From the NCBI GenBank assembly GCA_016302965.1, contig JAEDMP010000077.1, positions 1-10,873 of the forward strand: a DNA stretch of 10,873 nt, in the 5' to 3' direction. Positions 6,299 to 10,873 of this stretch are shown here, one piece after another (position 1 is the stretch's first letter; each line of letters begins with the position of its first letter). Source of the DNA: Bacteroidaceae bacterium (GTDB lineage: Bacteria > Bacteroidota > Bacteroidia > Bacteroidales > Bacteroidaceae). The notes under the pieces were generated by a model that saw only the letters and a program-made list of their open reading frames with translations, had not been told where the DNA came from and did no database searches. A program made the translations under genes and the position numbers.

Positions 6299-6392
6299 AA
6301 AAAGAAAGGGGAAGACACCCACAGCCATTGAATAAATGTGTAAATCCTTTTCCTCTGAAAAGATGTCGATTAAGAAACAAGGTGTCTCCCCC
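6299..6392 (-). terminator. Rho-independent terminator of the efflux operon, with a long loop
   Basis: On the minus-strand RNA, GGGGGAGACACC (6392-6381) pairs with GGUGUCUUCCCC (6319-6308): 12 continuous pairs with one G-U, followed at once by UUUCUUUUU (6307-6299). The 61-base loop is far longer than usual. It contains a second hairpin at 6364-6344 (7-bp stem with one G-U, loop CAGAGGA), so the element may fold in two tiers. It begins about 28 bases after the stop codon of the MFS gene. Confidence 0.7.
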
Positions 6393-6420
6393 TCACAAAT
6401 AAGCGATTAATATATAGATA

Positions 6421-8049
6421 TCAGGACAATTTTCTTTTGGGCCAGGGCACAGCCAGCACGATACCGGCACAGACGAGGCAGGCATAGAAGGTCCACCCTG
6501 CCATCTCCTTCACAGCGGTGAGCGTGGCCTGCACCTGCACTTTTCCCTTGAGCGACATGGCAGCCATGTTCTCGGCCTCGGTGTCACTCTTGCCCTGCAT
6601 CTTCATGCCCATCACCGTCTGCCGGTAAGTCTTGGCAGCCTCCGACTCGGTGCGGTCAAAATCCTGGGCAAAGCGGGTGATATAATGCTGCTGCCGTTCC
6701 TGCAGCACATTGCTGTAGAGGGCCGACCCGATGCCGGGTGCCACAATCATACGCACGGTGAGCATGATGCACACCCAGGTGGAAAGCAGTTTGTAGGGCA
6801 TGCGCTGGTTGGCATAGACGGCGGTAAGGGCATAGAGCAGCATCATACCCGTGGCACGGATGATGATGGGCCACTTCATCCGGCTGTAGAGTCCGTCGGT
6901 CTGCACCTCGAAATACATGAACAGCGAGGCCAGTCCGATGAAGATGAATCCCAGGCTGAAGAGCCATTTCAGATGGATGCCCTTGGCACTGCTGAAGATA
7001 GCCATCACCAGTCCGGCGAAATAGCCCACGAGCACCCAGTTGCCCAAGGCCGCGTTCTGCAGGTTGTCCACCTTCATGCCCACGCCCACAAAGATATTCA
7101 CGAACATCTGGCTCGAGTTCAGGATCATCAGTCCGAAGAAGAGCAGGATGCCTCCCTGGATGCTGCGGCTCTTGAAGGCCTCGAGCAGGAAGTAGGGTGA
7201 ACGTCGCGTCTTCTCCAACCAGACGAAAAGCAGGGAGGAGAGGATGCAGAGGAGCGTGGCCCACTGGATATAGGGATGGTCATACCAGTCGAGCACCTTG
7301 CCGTAGACCATGATGAAGATGAACGAGCAGCACATCAGCGAGAACACCACCACATTGCCGAACTTCGAGAACGACAGCGGCACGTGTTTCGTGGGATAGG
7401 GGTTGTAGGGCATGGTGAAGAAGATGATGAGCATCGCCACAATCATCGCGGCCATCATGGCATAGTACACATACTGCCACTCATAGTTGTAGGCAAACCA
7501 GGCGGTGAGCCAGGTACCTATCTGTCCGAGTACCATGAAGAAGAAATAGATGGTGGGCATGCTCGTGGTCTTCTCCGTGTCGAGTTTGTCCCATCCCTCA
7601 GCCGTGGTCGGCTCGTTGCCGGGGGTCACGTTGATGGTGGCCTCGATACCGAAGGCATACTTGATGAGGGTGAAGAGGTTGCACATGAGCAGGGTCTGCC
7701 TCACGAATCCCATCACCAGACTGCACAGGGCGAGCAGGAAGAGGCTGGAGGTGTTGGCGCAGACGAAGCTCAGCACCGTGAGGATGGAGAATCCGGCGAG
7801 GCACATGAGTTTCTCGCGGCGGATGCACACCAGCGAGTAGAAGAAGGGCGAGAAAGCCGCCATTCCCACCGAGGTGACAAATCCCACGAAGGAGATATGT
7901 TCCGACTGGATGCCGAGGCCGCCCACCATCTCACTGCTGTTGGCGGAATAGACACCGCCCACGGTCATGATGGGGATGAAGAGCAGCATCAGGAAGATGA
8001 TGCCCAGTGGTTTGGGCACCCAGTCATGGAACGGGAAGTTCTTGTTCAT
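6421..8049 (-). CDS. MFS efflux pump, DHA2/EmrB-like (14 helices)
   Basis: This is the inner-membrane drug:H+ antiporter of a tripartite pump. The 542-residue length and about 14 hydrophobic segments fit the DHA2 family. TM1 is near 13-33 and the last near 518-536. A long polar segment between the last two helices (about 447-515, LQERQQHYITRFAQDFDRTESE...) matches the extracytoplasmic loop of EmrB relatives. Two departures are visible. The TM4-TM5 loop carries an insertion (about 134-166, INVTPGNEPTTAEGWDKLD...). The usual MFS motifs A (after TM2, here CIRREKLMCLAG) and C (in TM5, here VLGQIGTWLTAWF) are poorly conserved; Arg117 may stand for the motif B arginine. It begins 13 bases after the adaptor gene and is the last gene of the operon, followed by the terminator. 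The substrate is unknown. Confidence 0.92.
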   Translation of the reverse strand: MNKNFPFHDWVPKPLGIIFLMLLFIPIMTVGGVYSANSSEMVGGLGIQSEHISFVGFVTSVGMAAFSPFFYSLVCIRREKLMCLAGFSILTVLSFVCANTSSLFLLALCSLVMGFVRQTLLMCNLFTLIKYAFGIEATINVTPGNEPTTAEGWDKLDTEKTTSMPTIYFFFMVLGQIGTWLTAWFAYNYEWQYVYYAMMAAMIVAMLIIFFTMPYNPYPTKHVPLSFSKFGNVVVFSLMCCSFIFIMVYGKVLDWYDHPYIQWATLLCILSSLLFVWLEKTRRSPYFLLEAFKSRSIQGGILLFFGLMILNSSQMFVNIFVGVGMKVDNLQNAALGNWVLVGYFAGLVMAIFSSAKGIHLKWLFSLGFIFIGLASLFMYFEVQTDGLYSRMKWPIIIRATGMMLLYALTAVYANQRMPYKLLSTWVCIMLTVRMIVAPGIGSALYSNVLQERQQHYITRFAQDFDRTESEAAKTYRQTVMGMKMQGKSDTEAENMAAMSLKGKVQVQATLTAVKEMAGWTFYACLVCAGIVLAVPWPKRKLS

Positions 8050-8062
8050 ACTCCCTCCCTTC

Positions 8063-9160
8063 TTATTTCTCGGCCTTCACCACGACCATCATTCCCGCAG
8101 CCAGCCGCTCGTTGTCCTCCCTGGAGAGTCCCTCGAAGTCGATTCTCACGGGCACACGCTGCTGTATCTTCACAAAGTTGCCGGCCGAGTTGTCGGTGGG
8201 CACGAGTGAGTATTTCGATCCGGTGGCGGCCGAGATGGCGGTCACCTTGCCCGTAAACTCCTTGTCGCTGATGGCGTCGACGGTCATCCTCACCTTCTGT
8301 CCGATGCGGATGTTCTGCATCTGAGTCTCCTTATAGTTGGCCACCACCCATTTCTGGCTGTTGGGCACGATATTGGTCACGGTCTGTCCGGCGTTCACCA
8401 TCTGTCCCTCCTCCAGTGCTCTGCGTCCGAGCTTGCCGTCGCAGGGTGCAGTCACCACACAGTAGGAGAGGTTCAGCTTGGCCATCTCGAGAGCGGCCTC
8501 AGCCCGTTCGATGGCGGCGGCGCTGTTGGCCTGGCGGTTCTGCACCTCGTTCACACCCGAGAGGGCGGCCTTCTTCTGTTTCCTGGTGGCCTCGAGTTTG
8601 CGCTTGGTGGCCTCATATTCCACCTCTATCTGTTCCAGTTGGATGGGGGTGGCGGCATTCCTTGCCACGAGGTTCTTGTAGCGTTCACGGTCTTTGGCGA
8701 GTTTGGCCAGACGGATTTCTATCTCGGCGATGCTGGCATCATAGACGGTGGCAGAGGTCTCGGTGGTCTGTAGCGTGGCCCCGATGACGTTGGCACCGGC
8801 CTGCGCGTCCTTGAGGGCAGCCTCGGCCTCCATCACACGGATGCGGTATTCGCGGTCGTCGAGCATGAGCAGGGTGTCACCCTTCTTCACGTCCTGGTGT
8901 TCGGTGAAGCAGATTTTCTTGATATAGCCCGATGCACGCAGGTTCACGGGCGAGATATACTGTTCTATCTGTGCGTCGTTGCTCGATTCGTTGCTCTTGT
9001 AGTCGATAAAGATACCCACGATCTCTACCACGCCCCAGAGCATGATAGCCACTCCGATGGCGCTCACGATGCGCTGGCGCAAACGCTGTTTCTTCAGTTT
9101 TGCCACTTCTTCCTCACGGTTCACTGGGGTCTCTGTATGGTTGTTGTTCTTCTCTTCCAT
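8063..9160 (-). CDS. Periplasmic adaptor (membrane fusion protein), EmrA/HlyD-like
   Basis: This protein bridges the MFS pump and the outer-membrane channel. I chose the ATG at 9160 (365 residues, MEEKNNNHTETP); the open frame reaches further upstream, but that would overlap the end of the TolC gene and encode a low-complexity non-family stretch. The order is: cytoplasmic tail (1-29), one TM anchor (about 30-52), first lipoyl half with ASGYIKKICFTEHQDVKKGDTLLMLD (76-101), an Ala/Glu/Lys-rich coiled-coil hairpin (about 105-228), second lipoyl half VTAPCDGKLGRRALEEGQMVNAGQ (236-259), and a beta-barrel with the EmrA-type signature ATGSKYSLVPTDNSAGNFVKIQQRVPVRI (312-340). The gene is 52 bases after tolC and 13 bases before the pump gene, so the three are surely one operon. 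Confidence 0.94.
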   Translation of the reverse strand: MEEKNNNHTETPVNREEEVAKLKKQRLRQRIVSAIGVAIMLWGVVEIVGIFIDYKSNESSNDAQIEQYISPVNLRASGYIKKICFTEHQDVKKGDTLLMLDDREYRIRVMEAEAALKDAQAGANVIGATLQTTETSATVYDASIAEIEIRLAKLAKDRERYKNLVARNAATPIQLEQIEVEYEATKRKLEATRKQKKAALSGVNEVQNRQANSAAAIERAEAALEMAKLNLSYCVVTAPCDGKLGRRALEEGQMVNAGQTVTNIVPNSQKWVVANYKETQMQNIRIGQKVRMTVDAISDKEFTGKVTAISAATGSKYSLVPTDNSAGNFVKIQQRVPVRIDFEGLSREDNERLAAGMMVVVKAEK

Positions 9161-9212
9161 GATGCTAATGTTATTTGTTGTTTGGGGTTGTTGGATGATA
9201 TGTATAGGGGAT

Positions 9213-10541
9213 TTATTTGGCCAGTTTGTCGAGTTGCTTGGTGAGTTTGAGCAGGGTGAGGTTGGCCACCTGGAAATTGTAGTGTGCAGTGAGATAGTTG
9301 TTTTGGGCGGCACTCACCCTCATCTCGTCCTGCAGCACCTCCACCATCGAGGTGATGCCCTCGCGGTAGCTGTCATTGGTTACGGCACAGACGTCCTCGG
9401 CCAGTTTGTAGTTGTCTTTCTGCTTGTAGTAGGTACGTTCTGAGTTTTGCAGCTCGTTCACCGCATTGAGATACTGTGTCTGATAGTTCTTCAGCGCATT
9501 CTCATAGGCGAGTTTGGCCGTTTCCATATCCACCTTTGCCTTTCTCGAGCGTGAGCGTTTGTCAAATCCGTCGAACACAGGCACACGCAGTGACAGCCCT
9601 ATTCCATCAGAGCGATACCAGTGGTTGGAGGGTCCGGAGTGGAACCAGTTTTTCATTTCGTCGGTATAGGCCGAATACATCCAGCTGCCGGTGAGCGAGA
9701 GACTGGGCAGATAGCCGTCCTTCACCATCTTCAGTTGTTGCTCAGCCAGTTTTTCTTTCTCCTGCAACATCAGCAGGTCATACTGTGCGGTATTCAGTCC
9801 GCTCAGTTCTGCGGCCTGCGTATTTTCCACGTTGACGGGGGTGAGCGCAATCTCCCGGTCGGCGGGATAGTCCATCACATATTTCAGCATGTTATACTGC
9901 TGGGTGAGCATGGCCTCGGCGTTGGCGTGCTGCACCCTCAGCTCTTCGAGCTTGATGTCGGCACGCTGTATGTCCACCTTCAGCACCATCTCGTTGTCAT
10001 AGAAGGCCTGTGCTATCTCGCGCAGTTTCTCCAACCGTCGGATATTCTCCTTCACGAGCTCTATCTGCTCCAGGGTGTTCTGTGCCAGATAGTACATCTT
10101 CGCCACCTGCATGGCCAGGTCTTCGCGGGCCTTGCTGTAGGAGAGCTGGTTCAGGTTGTCGAGGGTCTTGGCGATGTCGATGGCGGTATATACGGTCTGG
10201 TTATACAAGGGCATCTGCAGCTGCAGTCCTGCCGAGGCATTGTATTGCAGCGTCTGTGTCACATTGTAACGTTTGCCGTAGGCGGAGCCGTCGGTCACCG
10301 AAACGGGAGGGTCAAAGTTGTCGTTGAAGTTGGCGATGGCGTTGATCTGCGGCAGCAGCTTGGCGCGGTTCTCGCTGATGGCGTGTTTGCCTTTGTTCAC
10401 CTCGTTTTGGCTCATCTGGAGCGAGAGGTTGTTGGCAAACGCCAGTCTCAGACAGTCTTTGAGCGTCAGCGTTTCTGCCTTCACCGGCATCATGATGCAG
10501 GCAAAGGTGAAAATGAATAATACTTGTTTCATGGGTCGCAT
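9213..10541 (-). CDS. TolC-family outer-membrane efflux channel
   Basis: This is the outer-membrane exit duct of the tripartite pump. The 442-residue product has a signal peptide (MRPMKQVLFIFTFACIMMPVKA, cleavage before ETLTLKDCL) and the two long helical OEP repeats of the TolC family. LTLKDCLRLAFANNLSLQMSQNEV (about 25-48) opens repeat one and RSDGIGLSLRVPVFDGFDKRSR opens the second beta segment; the sequence ends in long amphipathic helices (about 335-440). The start may be the ATG at 10541 or the one at 10532 (MKQVLF...); both leave an intact signal peptide. There is no lipobox cysteine, unlike many Bacteroidetes and Pseudomonas-type channel lipoproteins. It is the first gene of the operon, about 30 bases after an exact -7 box, in a repeat-rich promoter region. 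Confidence 0.95.
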   Translation of the reverse strand: MRPMKQVLFIFTFACIMMPVKAETLTLKDCLRLAFANNLSLQMSQNEVNKGKHAISENRAKLLPQINAIANFNDNFDPPVSVTDGSAYGKRYNVTQTLQYNASAGLQLQMPLYNQTVYTAIDIAKTLDNLNQLSYSKAREDLAMQVAKMYYLAQNTLEQIELVKENIRRLEKLREIAQAFYDNEMVLKVDIQRADIKLEELRVQHANAEAMLTQQYNMLKYVMDYPADREIALTPVNVENTQAAELSGLNTAQYDLLMLQEKEKLAEQQLKMVKDGYLPSLSLTGSWMYSAYTDEMKNWFHSGPSNHWYRSDGIGLSLRVPVFDGFDKRSRSRKAKVDMETAKLAYENALKNYQTQYLNAVNELQNSERTYYKQKDNYKLAEDVCAVTNDSYREGITSMVEVLQDEMRVSAAQNNYLTAHYNFQVANLTLLKLTKQLDKLAK

Positions 10542-10566
10542 TTCTTAATCGAATATTTCTTAATCG
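10541..10566. repeat. 11-bp direct repeat in the leader of the efflux operon
   Basis: TTTCTTAATCG occurs exactly at 10541-10551 and 10556-10566, giving a period of 15 bases. On the transcript it reads CGAUUAAGAAA twice, and the second copy runs into the start codon at 10541. It could be a slipped-strand duplication or a binding site just downstream of the promoter. Confidence 0.75.
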
Positions 10567-10570
10567 GCTG

Positions 10571-10578
10571 CAAAGTTA
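10571..10578 (-). promoter_or_regulatory. Promoter of the tolC-emrA-emrB-like operon (-7 box)
   Basis: The minus strand reads TAACTTTG, an exact -7 match in a favourable context (GTAACTTTGCAGCC). The -33 region at 19-21 bases upstream has no TTTG. An exact 11-bp direct repeat covers that very position, so an activator may replace the missing -33 contact. The predicted leader is only about 20-25 bases. Confidence 0.6.
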
Positions 10579-10600
10579 CGCCTTTATGCCAAGATATTTG

Positions 10601-10651
10601 TATTCATTTCGAAAGATTAAGTGTTCAAATTTTCCTTTTCTATTCATTTCG
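10601..10651. repeat. 11-bp direct repeats 40 bp apart at the efflux promoter, candidate operator
   Basis: TATTCATTTCG occurs exactly at 10601-10611 and 10641-10651. The 40-bp period is close to four helical turns, so both copies face the same side of the DNA. The proximal copy lies where the -33 box of the minus-strand efflux promoter would be. Confidence 0.6.
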
Positions 10652-10712
10652 TCTGCTTCTTGGGCGGAAAACAAGAGAGGAGCCACTCTTACACCTTATT
10701 AATTATATATAT

Positions 10713-10748
10713 GAGGATTCACGATGATAGATGGAGGATTCATGATGA
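10713..10748. repeat. 15-bp imperfect direct repeats, period 21 bp
   Basis: GAGGATTCACGATGA (10713-10727) and GAGGATTCATGATGA (10734-10748) differ at one base. The 21-bp period is two helical turns. They lie 57-92 bases upstream of the plus-strand -7 box at the right edge, so they are a candidate activator site for that gene. If translation began at the ATG at 10711 they would instead encode a RIHD repeat. Confidence 0.6.
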
Positions 10749-10804
10749 GAAAAAAATAATTGTTAAAAGCGAAGGGAATACATCTCCTTTCCATATATTT
10801 TGTT

Positions 10805-10812
10805 TAACTTTG
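10805..10812 (+). promoter_or_regulatory. Plus-strand promoter (-7 box) of the divergent gene
   Basis: TAACTTTG is an exact TAnnTTTG match, 27 bases before the ATG at 10840. No clear TTTG is found 19-21 bases upstream. Its presence favours 10840 over the in-frame upstream ATG at 10711 as the true start. Confidence 0.5.
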
Positions 10813-10839
10813 CCTGTCGAACAGAAAAACAGCAGCAAG

Positions 10840-10873
10840 ATGGAAGAGAAGACAAGCAAGCAGAAGGCAAAAC
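10840..10873 (+). CDS. Start of an unidentified divergent gene, cut by the window edge
   Basis: Only 11 codons are visible (MEEKTSKQKAK). The start is chosen because it follows a consensus -7 box by 27 bases and an A-rich leader (ACAGAAAAACAGCAGCAAG). The frame stays open upstream to an ATG at 10711, which would add 43 residues containing the RIHDDRW/RIHDEKK repeat, but that start would lie upstream of the promoter box. The lysine-rich beginning is compatible with many cytoplasmic proteins, and I cannot assign a family. It is divergent from the efflux operon, so a shared regulatory region is possible. Confidence 0.5.
   Translation, partial: MEEKTSKQKAK

Noticed and set aside
9161..9313. N-terminal extension of the EmrA-like gene up to 9313.
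   Set aside because: It would overlap the end of the TolC gene by about 100 bases and encode a Pro/Ser/Thr-rich stretch unlike the family; the ATG at 9160 gives the normal domain order.

Overview
The window looks like a chromosomal segment from a Bacteroidales bacterium, most likely Prevotella/Segatella-like. Three things support this. Perfect or near-perfect matches to the Bacteroidetes promoter consensus (TTTG, 19-21 bases, TAnnTTTG) lie before most transcription units. Translation starts have A-rich leaders without Shine-Dalgarno sequences. The protein families (DUF3467, Bacteroidetes-type AraC regulator, S7/S12/EF-G sequences) also fit. Every complete gene is on the minus strand, so transcription runs from high to low coordinates. 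One gene start at the right edge points the other way.

Layout in transcription order. (1) Around 10.5-10.87 kb is a divergent intergenic region with three sets of short direct repeats, two outward-facing -7 boxes, and the first 11 codons of an unidentified plus-strand gene. (2) 10541-6421 is a three-gene tripartite efflux operon: TolC-like outer-membrane channel, EmrA/HlyD-like periplasmic adaptor, and EmrB/DHA2-like 14-helix MFS pump. (3) About 300 bases follow, holding a strong terminator with an unusually long loop, a 22-bp tandem direct repeat and a promoter. (4) 6117-5233 is an AraC-family regulator, a candidate controller of the efflux operon and of itself. (5) About 240 bases follow with a promoter and a 13-bp tandem repeat in the leader of the next gene. 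(6) 4995-4669 is a DUF3467 protein, followed 35 bases later by a secreted GH30-family glycoside hydrolase (4633-3065). (7) The str operon comes last: a perfect consensus promoter, rpsL (S12), a 160-base structured spacer, rpsG (S7) and fusA (EF-G), which runs off the left edge after 593 codons.

The efflux genes form a standard drug or small-molecule export route across both membranes. The str genes encode core translation factors. The GH30 enzyme is the odd member: a secreted sugar hydrolase with no SusC/SusD or other polysaccharide-utilisation genes beside it, placed between DUF3467 and the ribosomal operon. I found no CRISPR array, insertion sequence, tRNA or rRNA. The most interesting material is non-coding: several independent sets of short direct repeats with helical-turn-like spacing at promoters of the efflux/regulator region, the two-tier terminator, and the S12-S7 spacer. 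I see no clear evidence for an entirely new gene system.
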